This document shows positions 21,138-29,769 of a stretch of 64,000 nt of DNA, piece by piece. The notes beneath the pieces were generated by a model. The model had not been told where the DNA came from. It ran no database searches and saw only the letters and a program-made list of their open reading frames with translations. The DNA is from an uncultured Blautia sp. (GTDB lineage Bacteria; Bacillota; Clostridia; Lachnospirales; Lachnospiraceae). Both the position numbers and the translations under genes were made by a program. Location: NCBI GenBank assembly GCA_900542045.1, contig UQMI01000003.1, positions 40,355 to 104,354 of the forward strand, given 5' to 3'. The first letter of the stretch is position 1, and every line of letters begins with the position of its first letter.

Positions 21138-22286
21138 TTGGGTACGGAAAAATTATATTATAAAGATGTTTATCAAAAAGAATTTACGGCTACAGTTCTG
21201 GATTGCCGGGAGATGAAAAAAGGTTATGCCGTGATCCTGTCGGCCACTGCTTTTTATCCAGAAGGGGGCGGACAGCCTTACGATACAGGTACACTCAATG
21301 AGGCTGTTGTGCGGGAGGTCCACGAAAAAAATGGTGAGATCCTTCATGAGACAGACCGGCCGCTGGAGCCGGGAACAGAAGTAGTGGGAAAAATCCACTG
21401 GAAGCGCCGGTTCGATCTGATGCAGCAGCATTCCGGAGAGCATATGGTCAGCGGCATGATCCATCGGCGATATGGATACGACAACGTGGGATTCCATATG
21501 GGCGGAGACGTGGTCACCATTGATTTTAACGGAATGATCCGGGAGGAAGAACTCCGGGAGATTGAAGAGGCGGTCAATGAACAGATCTGGAAAGATCAGC
21601 CGGTGAAAGTATACTATCCGGAGCCACAGGAGCTGGAGCAGCTTGCTTACCGCAGCAAAAAGGAACTGACCGGCGAGGTTCGGATCGTGGAATTCCCAGA
21701 GGTTGACTGCTGTGCCTGCTGCGGACTTCATGTGACCCGGACCGGAGAAGTGGGAATGGTGAAGCTGCTGTCAGTGGAGAAATTCAGAAACGGTGTCCGC
21801 ATGGAAATGATCAGCGGCCGGAGAGTGCTGGATTATCTGCAGATGGTCAGAGAACAGAATCAGAAGATATCGGTTCTTCTGTCGGCCAGGCCCGACCATA
21901 CCGCAGCGGCAGTGGAGCGGCTGGGAGAAGAGAACTTCCGCCTGAAAGGCCGTGTAATGGCGCTGGAAGAGAGATTGTTTGCCGATGAAGCCAGGCGGCT
22001 GGAAGGCAAGGGAGATGTGTTGTTATTTGAAGCAGGGCTGGAGGCAGACAGCCTGCGGAAACTGGCTGTTGCGGTAATGGAACGGTGTCAGGGAAGATGT
22101 GCGGTTTTCTCTGACAATGGAGATGGAAGCTGGAAATATGCAGTGGGAGAAGTGAATGGAGATCTTCGTGAATTTGTGAAGAAGCTGAATCAGACTCTGC
22201 ATGGAAGAGGCGGTGGAAAGGCATTTTTCGTACAGGGATCCGTGCAGGCTTCCAGAACGGAAATTCAGAAATTTTTCTCTGCATAA
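21138..22286 (+). CDS. Alanyl-tRNA editing protein, AlaX long form
   Basis: A 382-residue free-standing homologue of the editing half of alanyl-tRNA synthetase, which removes serine or glycine from mischarged tRNA-Ala. The zinc ligands are HSGEH (residues 98-102) and the CCGLH motif (near 196-200). The C-terminal third, with a helical linker followed by GDGSWKYAVG, corresponds to a DHHA1-type tRNA-binding domain. The start is taken as TTG at 21138, 8 bases after GAGGTG; no ATG or GTG nearby fits the N-terminus as well. Confidence 0.9.
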   Translation: MGTEKLYYKDVYQKEFTATVLDCREMKKGYAVILSATAFYPEGGGQPYDTGTLNEAVVREVHEKNGEILHETDRPLEPGTEVVGKIHWKRRFDLMQQHSGEHMVSGMIHRRYGYDNVGFHMGGDVVTIDFNGMIREEELREIEEAVNEQIWKDQPVKVYYPEPQELEQLAYRSKKELTGEVRIVEFPEVDCCACCGLHVTRTGEVGMVKLLSVEKFRNGVRMEMISGRRVLDYLQMVREQNQKISVLLSARPDHTAAAVERLGEENFRLKGRVMALEERLFADEARRLEGKGDVLLFEAGLEADSLRKLAVAVMERCQGRCAVFSDNGDGSWKYAVGEVNGDLREFVKKLNQTLHGRGGGKAFFVQGSVQASRTEIQKFFSA

Positions 22287-22322
22287 ACAGGAAGAGAACA
22301 CCAGGGTACAGGGGGTGCGGCT

Positions 22323-23192
22323 ATGTTTGGAGAATGTCATGCGCATATATTTATGAATGGAGTGGATTATCGGCAGGCGGTGAAAACGCACTGCAGCAGA
22401 CCGGATGAGGCGGTGATCCGAAAGCACCTGCAGGAATACCGCCGATATGGTGTGGCTTATGTAAGAGATGGAGGGGATCATTACGGGGCCAGCCAGCTGG
22501 CCCGGAGCCTGGCCGGGGAATATGGGATCACATATCGGAGCCCGGCGTTTGGCATATACAAAAATGGTCATTACGGAAAAATTGTGGGGTATGGCTATGA
22601 TACCCTGAAGGAGTATCATGCACTGGTAAAAAAGGCAATCCGGGAAAAGGCTGATTTTATTAAAATTATGACCACGGGTCTGATGGATTTTGAGAATCAG
22701 GGCCGGGTGACCGGCAAAGCCCTTACAGCCGGGGAAGTAAAAGAGATGATCCATATTGCTCATGAAGAAGGTATGGCAGTAATGACGCATACCAACGGCG
22801 CAGCAGCTGCGGAAGATGTCATTGCGGCCGGTGTAGACAGTCTGGAGCATGGAAATTATATGGATCCGGAGACAATTGCCATGCTGGCGGACAGCGAAAC
22901 GGTATGGGTTCCTACTCTGGTCACGGTGAAGAATCTTATTGGTGACGGCAGATTTCAGGATGAGGTACTCCAGCCAATCTGGGAGAGAAATGCGGAAAAT
23001 CTCCGGCTGGCTTATAAGTTAAACGCCCATGTAGCTCTGGGCAGTGATGCCGGTGCTTATGGGGTGCTGCATGGAAAAGGTGTACAGGATGAATATCAGG
23101 CGGTTGTACAGGTCCTGGGAGAGACCCGGGAGGTGAAGGCCTGGCTGGAAGACGGAGAACAAAGGATACGGGAGAGATTTTTACGCAAATAA
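22323..23192 (+). CDS. Amidohydrolase family metal-dependent hydrolase
   Basis: A 289-residue TIM-barrel hydrolase with the usual metal ligands: HAH near the start (residues 5-7), a lysine in DFIKIMTTG that may be carboxylated, a histidine in MTHTNG, another in LEHGN, and the aspartate of LGSDAGAYG. The family covers imidazolonepropionase- and peptidase-like enzymes, so the substrate cannot be named. It lies 36 bases after alaX behind AGGGGGTGCGG and 11 bases before the next hydrolase, probably one operon. Confidence 0.85.
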   Translation: MFGECHAHIFMNGVDYRQAVKTHCSRPDEAVIRKHLQEYRRYGVAYVRDGGDHYGASQLARSLAGEYGITYRSPAFGIYKNGHYGKIVGYGYDTLKEYHALVKKAIREKADFIKIMTTGLMDFENQGRVTGKALTAGEVKEMIHIAHEEGMAVMTHTNGAAAAEDVIAAGVDSLEHGNYMDPETIAMLADSETVWVPTLVTVKNLIGDGRFQDEVLQPIWERNAENLRLAYKLNAHVALGSDAGAYGVLHGKGVQDEYQAVVQVLGETREVKAWLEDGEQRIRERFLRK

Positions 23193-23203
23193 AAAGGAAA
23201 AAT

Positions 23204-24259
23204 ATGAAAAAACTGACGAAATTAAAAGAAGGCGCTGTCCTTGGAGCAGCCGCCTGGGCAGTTTACAGAGTAAGAAAGTATCCTCTGGAGAAAGGGTATT
23301 TTCCGGCCAGTTTCTTGCTCCTGCCCCGAAAGGCAGTGTCCTCTTCGTTTGCTTCTTTTGGAAACCGGCAGCTGCGGAAAATGAAGCTGCCCCTGCCTCC
23401 GGAGGGGATTCGGCGCTATTCTTTCTGGATTGCGTCAAAGGACGAAAAGTCTGTCCGGCTGACAGTCTATGAGCCTGTTCATAAAAAGAACGGAGCGCCC
23501 TGTCTGGTGTATTTTCATGGAGGAGGCTTCTGCTTTGCAGACGCCGGATATATCCACAGAAATGTGGCGGAGTATGCCAGAAATGCAGAATGCAAAGTAA
23601 TTTTTGTCCATTACCGCACTTCGGATCGGTATGGATTTCCCACACCTTTTGAGGATTGCTGCAGTGGATTGCAGTATGTGTGGGAGAACAGCAGTCTGCT
23701 GGGAATCGACCGTGACCGTCTTGCAGTGGGAGGGGACAGCGCCGGAGGAGCTCTGGCCGCTGCCTGTACTTTGTGGGCAAGGGACGAGACAGAGATCCGG
23801 ATTGCATTTCAGATGCTTCTGTATCCGGTTACGGATGCCAGGATGCATACAGTTTCCATGACAAAATATACGGACAGTCCTGTCTGGAATGCCAGACTGA
23901 ATGAAAGAATGTGGAAGCTGTATCTGCGGAATGCCAATTTTGGAGAGGGAGAGAAAACGTCAGATGCAGGATATCCGATCTGGTATGCCTCTCCAATGGA
24001 AGCAAAGGATTTTTCAGGGCTTCCCAAAGCGTATATAGAAGCAGAAGAATTTGACTGTCTTCATGATGAGGGGCTGGCCTATGGAGAAGCTTTGAGAAAA
24101 GCCGGTGTGGAAGTCCAGACAGAGGATGTAAAGGGAACATTTCACGGCTTTGATCTGTTCTTCCGGGCGAAGAAAACCCGAAAGATGATGCAGCTCCGCT
24201 GTCAGGCTCTGCGGAAAGCCTTCGCGCTTTCTTCGGAGATGAAAGAAACATGGGAGTGA
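23204..24259 (+). CDS. Alpha/beta hydrolase, hormone-sensitive-lipase type
   Basis: A 351-residue hydrolase with the HSL-family oxyanion motif HGGGFCFA (near residue 105), the nucleophile elbow GGDSAGG (near residue 178), and a late HGF that would give the catalytic histidine (near residue 311). It resembles acetyl-esterases acting on small acyl esters. A hydrophobic N-terminal stretch (GAVLGAAAWAVYRV) could be membrane-associated. It closes the alaX operon and is followed by a terminator. Confidence 0.88.
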   Translation: MKKLTKLKEGAVLGAAAWAVYRVRKYPLEKGYFPASFLLLPRKAVSSSFASFGNRQLRKMKLPLPPEGIRRYSFWIASKDEKSVRLTVYEPVHKKNGAPCLVYFHGGGFCFADAGYIHRNVAEYARNAECKVIFVHYRTSDRYGFPTPFEDCCSGLQYVWENSSLLGIDRDRLAVGGDSAGGALAAACTLWARDETEIRIAFQMLLYPVTDARMHTVSMTKYTDSPVWNARLNERMWKLYLRNANFGEGEKTSDAGYPIWYASPMEAKDFSGLPKAYIEAEEFDCLHDEGLAYGEALRKAGVEVQTEDVKGTFHGFDLFFRAKKTRKMMQLRCQALRKAFALSSEMKETWE

Positions 24260-24322
24260 AAAGAGAATAGGTCCTGTTGCAGAGAGGTAGAATGTTGCTG
24301 GAAGCAACCCGCCGCAGGCGGA

Positions 24323-24348
24323 GAATCCTGCGTGGCAGGATTCTTTTT
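24323..24348 (+). terminator. Terminator of the alaX operon
   Basis: GAATCCTGC (24323-24331), loop GTG, GCAGGATTC (24335-24343), then TTTTT. A perfect 9-bp stem 64 bases after the hydrolase stop. Confidence 0.85.
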
Positions 24349-24352
24349 CAGC

Positions 24353-24556
24353 CTATTTTTCTTCGGTTCCGGATAGCCGAGAGGGGTTCTTATGGCCTGG
24401 ATAGAAATTAAAAATCTCATGGGAGTTTTCCCATTCTTCATGATTGTGTGCCGGCTGATAGAGGAGGCCGGTACATTCTGTGTCGGCATTGGTATTCATA
24501 TAATTGTCATAACAGATCTGATAAGGATTTTTCTTATTGTCAGCTTTTGGTTTCAT
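24353..24556 (-). CDS. Small conserved-looking protein of unknown function
   Basis: A 67-residue protein starting at ATG 24556, with AGGAGG six bases before it; an upstream in-frame ATG would give 84 residues but lacks a ribosome site. The sequence is polar (NPYQICYDNYMNTNADTE near residues 10-27, then EEWENSHEIFNF) without membrane segments. It resembles small uncharacterised Lachnospiraceae proteins with a CYDxYMxTNADTECTGL core, which is recalled rather than searched. It ends near the convergent terminator. Confidence 0.7.
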   Translation of the reverse strand: MKPKADNKKNPYQICYDNYMNTNADTECTGLLYQPAHNHEEWENSHEIFNFYPGHKNPSRLSGTEEK

Positions 24557-24628
24557 ATGCAACCTCCTTTTTGTCAGTATGCGGAGGTTGTTATATTTTA
24601 TGCACATTTCTGCAGAGGATGGGCTGGA

Positions 24629-25384
24629 TCACTGAAATTCTGTCATATGTTTCCGGTACCAGAGCGGCAGCAGAGTCCGCTGGCATTTGGGATTCCTGCG
24701 TTCTTTGATGCCGATGGCCTGGAAGAAGGATTTCCAGAGAGAAGCATAGGGATCTGAATTCGAGGCTGCTTCTTCCATCTGTGAGAATTCTTCCTGCGTC
24801 AGAGGAGTCAGATAGTAGTCTTCATCTGCCGGGTGAACAGCAGCCAGGAGCCGATTGCGGTCAGCGATCAGAAAAGATTCGGAAGGCATCCGGTCTTCAA
24901 AATGGGGTGCCAGAAGCGTCAGGACATTGCACTTTGGCTCAATGACAGCAAAATAAATGGAAGGCGGTATATATGAGAAACGGGTGAATTCCCGAAAATA
25001 ATGCGCTTCGTTCTGCACCTTCCGGCTAAGTTCAAACAGTGCGGCAATCTGGGAAATTCCCAGCATATCCATGGCCGGTTTTCCAAAATGAAATCCATAA
25101 ATGAGAAACCGGTAAATAATATCCAGCCGGTCTTCCCGAAAAGACATGGCAGCGGCATAGACGCAGCGATAGGCGTAAGCGGAGATTTTCTTCTGTATGG
25201 ACCGCACGACTTTTGCAGCTTTTTCGTGGTCTGGGTCTATGTGGCGGTATTGGGCAAACAGTTCCGGTTCCAGAACCGGCTCCACCATCAGACGAATGTT
25301 GTCGTGGCCAAGACGGGCGTCCCAGGCATCATAAATACAGGTCATCATGGCTTCAAAACTGGGTTCACAGGTAAAGATAACCAT
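24629..25384 (-). CDS. TIGR03915-type putative DNA repair protein
   Basis: A 251-residue protein with the features of the TIGR03915/DUF4130 family: CEPSFEAMMTCIYDAW at the start, GFHFGKPAMDML in the middle, FREFTRFSY, and LPLWYRKHMTEF at the end. It lies directly downstream of the radical SAM gene on the same strand. The two families are known to occur together and are annotated as putative DNA repair or modification partners; the reaction is not established. Confidence 0.85.
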   Translation of the reverse strand: MVIFTCEPSFEAMMTCIYDAWDARLGHDNIRLMVEPVLEPELFAQYRHIDPDHEKAAKVVRSIQKKISAYAYRCVYAAAMSFREDRLDIIYRFLIYGFHFGKPAMDMLGISQIAALFELSRKVQNEAHYFREFTRFSYIPPSIYFAVIEPKCNVLTLLAPHFEDRMPSESFLIADRNRLLAAVHPADEDYYLTPLTQEEFSQMEEAASNSDPYASLWKSFFQAIGIKERRNPKCQRTLLPLWYRKHMTEFQ

Positions 25385-25498
25385 AGGAAACTCCTTTCAA
25401 TCCGGCAGGGATATTTTTTCAATATGACTGCAGCGGGGGCTTCCCGGATGCAGCATTTGACGGTGCAGCAGAGACCGGCGCCGTCCGGAAGGCTTTCT

Positions 25499-26965
25499 TC
25501 AGATCTGGCCGGAAACTGTCTTGCGGGTGTCTTCCACTGTAGGAGGAATGGAAAGCTGCATGTCATCAAAAAGGGAAAGCTGCCGGTATGTTTGGGGATG
25601 CTCCAGTTCCCATGTTGTCCGGGCATCTTCGCCGGTGAGCTGCCTTGTAAGAAAATCTTCTTCTATGGGGATCCGGTACATCATCCTGCCGCTGCAGGTC
25701 AGAAAATATTTTGCGCGTTTGAGAACAACGCCTATTTTTTTCAATGAAGTAAAATCCAGTGTTGATCCTTCCCGGGCCCGGACGATGCGCATGGCGCTTT
25801 TGACGCCGATGCCCGGTACTTTCAGGAGGGTATCGTAGGAAGCAGTATTGACTTCCACAGGAAACTGCTCCAGGTGGCGCAGAGCCCAGTCACATTTGGG
25901 ATCCAGCAGTATATTGAAATTGGGTTTCTCCGGGCTGAGCAGTTCTTCGGCGTGAAAACCGTAATAACGCAGCAGCCAGTCTGCCTGATAGAGACGGTGC
26001 TCCCGAAGCAGGGGAGGCGGCGTGCCCGGAGCAGGCAGTGCTTCATCTGTATTCAGCGGCACATAGGCGGAAAAGAATACGCGCTTCAGATCGAAATTCT
26101 GATACAGAGCCTGGGTGGTGGTCAGGAGCTGGTAATCGTTCTCCGGGGTGGCTCCGATGATCATCTGAGTACTCTGACCGGCAGGAACAAATAGTTTGCT
26201 CTGACTGGTGGCTGTCCGGGGAAGCTGGACAGACTGGTGTTCCAGCTTCGGAACGGCGGCGGTCTGGAAGATGCTGCCGGGCAGATGCCCGTTGATCTGA
26301 TGGCGTTCCATACGCTGGGATTTGCCGATTGAGAGGCGGTATTCTCCGATTCCGTTCTGGATCTGCCGGATGGGCTTTAAAATAGAATTGTGTGTCTTCC
26401 CGGGAGCCAGCTTCTGGAGACTTTCTCCGGTGGGAAGCTCCAGATTGACACTCATACGGTCTGCCAGATATCCCATCTGACTAATCAGCTCCGGAGCCGC
26501 TCCGGGGATGGCCTTCACATGAATGTAGCCGCGGAATCGAAACTTCGTGCGGAGTAAATAAATGGCCTGATACATCTGTTCCATGGTATAGGTGGGATTG
26601 CGGATCACTCCGGAGCTCAGAAACAGGCCTTCGATGTAATTGCGTTTGTAGAATTCCACTGTGAGCCGGCAGACCTCCTCCGGTGTGAAGGTGGCCCTTG
26701 GCTGATCATTGGAACGGCGGTTCAGACAATATTTGCAGTCGTAAATACATTCATTGCTTAATAAGATCTTCAGGAGGGAGATGCAGCGGCCGTCTGAAGC
26801 AAAGCTGTGACAGATCCCGGCGGCACAGGCATTGCCCAGACTGCCCTTCTGTCCGCGGCGGTCTGCGCCGCTGGAGGTGCAGGCTACGTCATACTTGGCA
26901 GCATCGGCAAGAATTGACAGTTTCTCTTCTAATGTAGGGGAATGAAATGTGGAAACAGAATCCAT
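25499..26965 (-). CDS. Radical SAM DNA repair/modification protein, TIGR03916 type
   Basis: A 488-residue radical SAM enzyme with the iron-sulfur cysteines in CIYDCKYC (CxxxCxxC). The C-terminal region has VPGIGVKSAMRIVRAR, a helix-hairpin-helix motif expected to bind DNA. It pairs with the TIGR03915-type gene downstream. ATG 26965 is chosen because GGAGGTACAGCCTGT precedes it, removing 19 residues from the open frame. A LexA box sits 28 bases upstream (26993-27006), so DNA damage probably induces the pair. Confidence 0.88.
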   Translation of the reverse strand: MDSVSTFHSPTLEEKLSILADAAKYDVACTSSGADRRGQKGSLGNACAAGICHSFASDGRCISLLKILLSNECIYDCKYCLNRRSNDQPRATFTPEEVCRLTVEFYKRNYIEGLFLSSGVIRNPTYTMEQMYQAIYLLRTKFRFRGYIHVKAIPGAAPELISQMGYLADRMSVNLELPTGESLQKLAPGKTHNSILKPIRQIQNGIGEYRLSIGKSQRMERHQINGHLPGSIFQTAAVPKLEHQSVQLPRTATSQSKLFVPAGQSTQMIIGATPENDYQLLTTTQALYQNFDLKRVFFSAYVPLNTDEALPAPGTPPPLLREHRLYQADWLLRYYGFHAEELLSPEKPNFNILLDPKCDWALRHLEQFPVEVNTASYDTLLKVPGIGVKSAMRIVRAREGSTLDFTSLKKIGVVLKRAKYFLTCSGRMMYRIPIEEDFLTRQLTGEDARTTWELEHPQTYRQLSLFDDMQLSIPPTVEDTRKTVSGQI

Positions 26966-26992
26966 ACAGGCTGTACCTCCTCTCAAAATAAT

Positions 26993-27006
26993 CGAACATA
27001 TGTTCT
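26993..27006 (-). promoter_or_regulatory. LexA (SOS) box upstream of the repair pair
   Basis: CGAACATATGTTCT contains the perfect 12-bp palindrome GAACATATGTTC and matches the Gram-positive LexA consensus CGAAC-N4-GTTC at all but the last base. It lies 28 bases ahead of the radical SAM start. Confidence 0.85.
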
Positions 27007-27112
27007 GATAGAAATATAGCACAGCCTGCTGGAAAAAGCAACCAGAAATATTTATTTAACAGCAGATTTTATTTAAATGGCTTTGTGAAAGTTAAAAAAG
27101 TGAGAAATACTT

Positions 27113-27724
27113 CTATTTAATCTGGTCCAGGCAGTCCAGAACCTGCCGTGCCAGAAACTGATGTCCTTTGGAGGTCAGATGGATACCGTCGATCGTGACC
27201 TGACTTGTTCCCGTCTCTTTCGCAAATTTCAGAAGGGGTTCCCAGAGGGACAGATAGTGCAGGGAATATTCTTCTGCAAGTTTCCGGATACGGAGGGACA
27301 GCTCCTTCACCTGCGGGTACCAGTTGAGATATTCTGCGGGTTCTGGAAACAGAAAAGGTTCCATCAGAATGATGTGTTCCGGGGCATAGCGCTTCAGGAA
27401 ACGGATAAGTTTCCTGTATACCGTTTCAAACTGTTCCGTCATTTCTTTTTTCTGATGAGGTAGCCGGTTGGTGGTCTCCATCATGCAGACATCATTAATA
27501 CCCACAAGGATTGTGATGATATCCGGATGAAAGCGGCCGAATTCCCGTTCCGTCTGTTCATATACCCGCTGAACGGTAAAACCGTCCACACCGCGGTTGA
27601 CAACTTCCCAGTTTTTTCCTAACTGTTCTGCAAGAATATGTACATACCCGTTGCCCAAAGGGCAGGAAGAAAAGGAACGGTTGCAGTCTGTGATACTGTC
27701 GCCGAGACATAAGAGCTGTTTCAT
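27113..27724 (-). CDS. SGNH/GDSL-family hydrolase
   Basis: A 203-residue esterase or lipase-like enzyme. The four SGNH blocks are visible: LGDSIT with the catalytic serine (near residue 8), a conserved glycine block (VNRGVDG), VGINDV with the asparagine, and DGIHLTSKGH with the catalytic aspartate and histidine near residue 180. No signal peptide is seen, so it is probably cytosolic. It is a single-gene unit with AAGGAGGTCTCTT before the ATG. Confidence 0.92.
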   Translation of the reverse strand: MKQLLCLGDSITDCNRSFSSCPLGNGYVHILAEQLGKNWEVVNRGVDGFTVQRVYEQTEREFGRFHPDIITILVGINDVCMMETTNRLPHQKKEMTEQFETVYRKLIRFLKRYAPEHIILMEPFLFPEPAEYLNWYPQVKELSLRIRKLAEEYSLHYLSLWEPLLKFAKETGTSQVTIDGIHLTSKGHQFLARQVLDCLDQIK

Positions 27725-27857
27725 AAGAGACCTCCTTTTTAAACTTTGGCAGTTTGTCTATGTTTTCTGATGTAATTATAGCAAATCGGGAGGGGATGGA
27801 AAACTGGGAACAGCGAGAACGCGAAAATCGGCTAAAAGAAATAAGTGAAAAAACTTT

Positions 27858-27940
27858 ATCTGAGGGTTTACGGGAAGGATAACCAAGGCGGCCCGAGTGC
27901 TAAGACACAAGGGCCGTCATTTCAGGTTTAGATTTTTTTT
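27858..27940 (+). ncRNA. Candidate small structured RNA upstream of the tad promoter
   Basis: An outer pairing of ATCTGA (27858-27863) with TTAGAT (27928-27933) encloses an 8-bp helix, GGCGGCCC (27887-27894) with GGGCCGTC (27911-27918). That helix is topped by a GA/AA internal loop, GTG/CAC and the loop CTAAGA. T bases run from 27932 to 27940. It lies before, not after, the tad promoter at 27963, so it would be an independent RNA or a short terminated leader. I do not recognise it as a known riboswitch. The rest of the gap 27725-28056 shows only the promoter. Confidence 0.35.
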
Positions 27941-27962
27941 AGAAAATTTCCAAAAAGAATAG

Positions 27963-27991
27963 TGGACAAATTTGGAAGGTCAGGCTATAAT
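27963..27991 (+). promoter_or_regulatory. Probable tad pilus operon promoter
   Basis: TGGACA (27963-27968, 5 of 6 consensus) and a perfect TATAAT (27986-27991) are separated by 17 bases, 66 bases before the small ORF and about 260 before tadV. Confidence 0.75.
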
Positions 27992-28056
27992 AGGCTCACA
28001 TTCAAAGTTAAATTCTTTTTTCTAATGCCGGTTCCGGCAGACAGATTCCATGTACG

Positions 28057-28236
28057 ATGAATAATCAGATAGCAGACAGATGTTCCACTGATATGGTGGG
28101 AAGCAGCGGCAGGAGATTCCTGTATCTGATAGATAACGATGCTTTGCAGGGCTTGCAGCGATTCGACATGCTCCAGTACAGTTCGAAGATAAACGTTGAT
28201 CCGGCGGCAGGACTTGCGGAAGCAAAGGTAAAATGA
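28057..28236 (+). CDS. Possible 59-residue leader protein of the tad operon
   Basis: An ATG at 28057 opens 59 codons ending in TGA at 28234-28236, just 17 bases before tadV. The product is polar and ends in NVDPAAGLAEAKVK; it has no membrane helix or known domain. Its ribosome site is weak (GGCAGA). It lies between the tad promoter and tadV, so it would be transcribed with the pilus genes. It may be a chance open frame. Confidence 0.3.
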   Translation: MNNQIADRCSTDMVGSSGRRFLYLIDNDALQGLQRFDMLQYSSKINVDPAAGLAEAKVK

Positions 28237-28252
28237 ATTGAGGTGATGGTAT

Positions 28253-28762
28253 GTGCAGGTAAGTGGTTGGCTGACACTGATGATTGCTTTTGGGGCAGCC
28301 TGTATGGATGTTTGGAAGGAGAAGGTGGAGAACCGGTTTCTGGTATGCGGGTGGCTTCTGGGGCTTGGATATCAGCTGGGAGCGCGGCAGAGTCAGGGAG
28401 TCCTTTATTTTCTGGCAGGGGCAGTTCTGCCGGTGCTGATGCTGTGGGTGTTATTCCTGTTCCGGATGCTGGGCCCGGGAGACATCAAACTCCTGTCCGT
28501 TTTGGGCGGGATCATGGGGGCAGAGACGGTTCTGTTCTGTATTTTTTATTCGTTTATTCTGGGGGCCATATTATCGCTGGCCTTTCTGATTACCTGTGGT
28601 AATTTTCTTCAGCGCTTTTCTTATTTTTCTGATTATATTTCCACATTTTTGAAAACGAAAAAAAGAGTACCTTATTATTTTACAGGTGCAAGACCGGAAA
28701 ATATCCATTTTACGGTGCCTGTGCTTATGGGAGTTATGCTATATGCGGGAGGGTTTTATTGA
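28253..28762 (+). CDS. tadV: Prepilin peptidase, TadV/CpaA-like
   Basis: A 169-residue polytopic membrane protease of the A24 family that would cleave Flp prepilin. The two catalytic aspartates are in CMDVWKEKVENRF (residue 19) and in GPGDIKLL, the GxGD-type motif. The start is a GTG behind GAGGTGATGG. It overlaps the next gene by four bases. It lacks the N-terminal methylase domain of PilD-type enzymes, as usual for TadV. Confidence 0.88.
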   Translation: MQVSGWLTLMIAFGAACMDVWKEKVENRFLVCGWLLGLGYQLGARQSQGVLYFLAGAVLPVLMLWVLFLFRMLGPGDIKLLSVLGGIMGAETVLFCIFYSFILGAILSLAFLITCGNFLQRFSYFSDYISTFLKTKKRVPYYFTGARPENIHFTVPVLMGVMLYAGGFY

Positions 28763-29769
28763 AAAGACATATTTTTGCGGTATGCGATATGGAAGAAGCT
28801 TATGCATACAATTTTATGGAATATTTAAATCACAAAAAGAGTATTCCTTTTGAGATTCAGGCTTTTACCAGTGCAGAACATCTGTTGAATTTTGCCAGAG
28901 AATGTCCGATCGAAATTCTGCTGATCTCAGACAAGGCCATGTGTCCGGAGATTCAGGAACTGGAGATCAGCCAGATCATTATTTTGTCAGAAGGGGTACA
29001 CCATCCGGATCTGGATCAGTATCCAAGTGTATATAAATACCAGTCTTCGGATGCGGTGATACGGGAAGTGATGAGCTGCTATGGAGAGGAAAAGCGGGTG
29101 CAGGAGCCTGTGACGGCCTGGAAGCGTTCCATGGATATTATTGGGATTTATTCACCATTAGGCAGAGTTTTGAAAACGTCTTTTGCGCTGACAATGGGAC
29201 AGCTGATGGCGAGAGACAAAGCGGTACTGTATCTGAATATGGAAGAGTATTCCGGGTTTGAATACTGGATGGAACGGGTTTTTGAGAGAAATCTGAGCGA
29301 CCTGATTTATTATATTCGCCAGGCGAATACCAGTGTGATCCATAAACTCAGCGGCATGGTGCAGACGATAAACAACCTGGATTTTATACCCCCGGTCTTA
29401 TCACCGGAGGATATCCGCGGAGTTTCTTATGAAGAATGGAGTCAGCTTTTGGATGCCATTTATCTGCAAAGCTCGTATGAGGTGGTGATACTGGATCTGG
29501 GGGATGGCGTCAGTGAACTGTTTCGGATTCTGGAACGGTGCAGCAAAATCTATATGCCTGTGAGAAAAGACAGGATTTCTCAGGGAAAAGTGCAGCAGTT
29601 TGAAAATCTTCTCCGGCTGTGGGACCAGGTACAGGTGCTGGATAAAATAAAAAAAGTACAGCTTCCTTATCACGGAATGATCGGAGACGGTTCCGGTTAT
29701 GTGGAGCAGCTGATGTGGAGCGAGCTGGGAGATTACACCAGGGAGCTGATGCGAAAGGATGAGAAATGA
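28759..29769 (+). CDS. CpaE-like pilus assembly protein
   Basis: A 336-residue protein with a receiver-like N-terminal part (residues 1-115) and a MinD/CpaE-like ATPase fold after it. The nucleotide loop is SPLGRVLKTSFALT, which keeps the lysine and threonine but not the full deviant Walker A of MinD. It is placed between tadV and tadA, as CpaE is in Tad loci, and would position or organise the pilus machine. The TTG start overlaps the tadV stop, with GGGAGGG just upstream. Confidence 0.75.
   Translation: MKRHIFAVCDMEEAYAYNFMEYLNHKKSIPFEIQAFTSAEHLLNFARECPIEILLISDKAMCPEIQELEISQIIILSEGVHHPDLDQYPSVYKYQSSDAVIREVMSCYGEEKRVQEPVTAWKRSMDIIGIYSPLGRVLKTSFALTMGQLMARDKAVLYLNMEEYSGFEYWMERVFERNLSDLIYYIRQANTSVIHKLSGMVQTINNLDFIPPVLSPEDIRGVSYEEWSQLLDAIYLQSSYEVVILDLGDGVSELFRILERCSKIYMPVRKDRISQGKVQQFENLLRLWDQVQVLDKIKKVQLPYHGMIGDGSGYVEQLMWSELGDYTRELMRKDEK

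Noticed and set aside
27858..27940. c-di-GMP riboswitch for the pilus genes
   Set aside because: It lacks the conserved GEMM segments (GCAAACC, CGCAAAGCC) and lies upstream of the tad promoter rather than in its leader.
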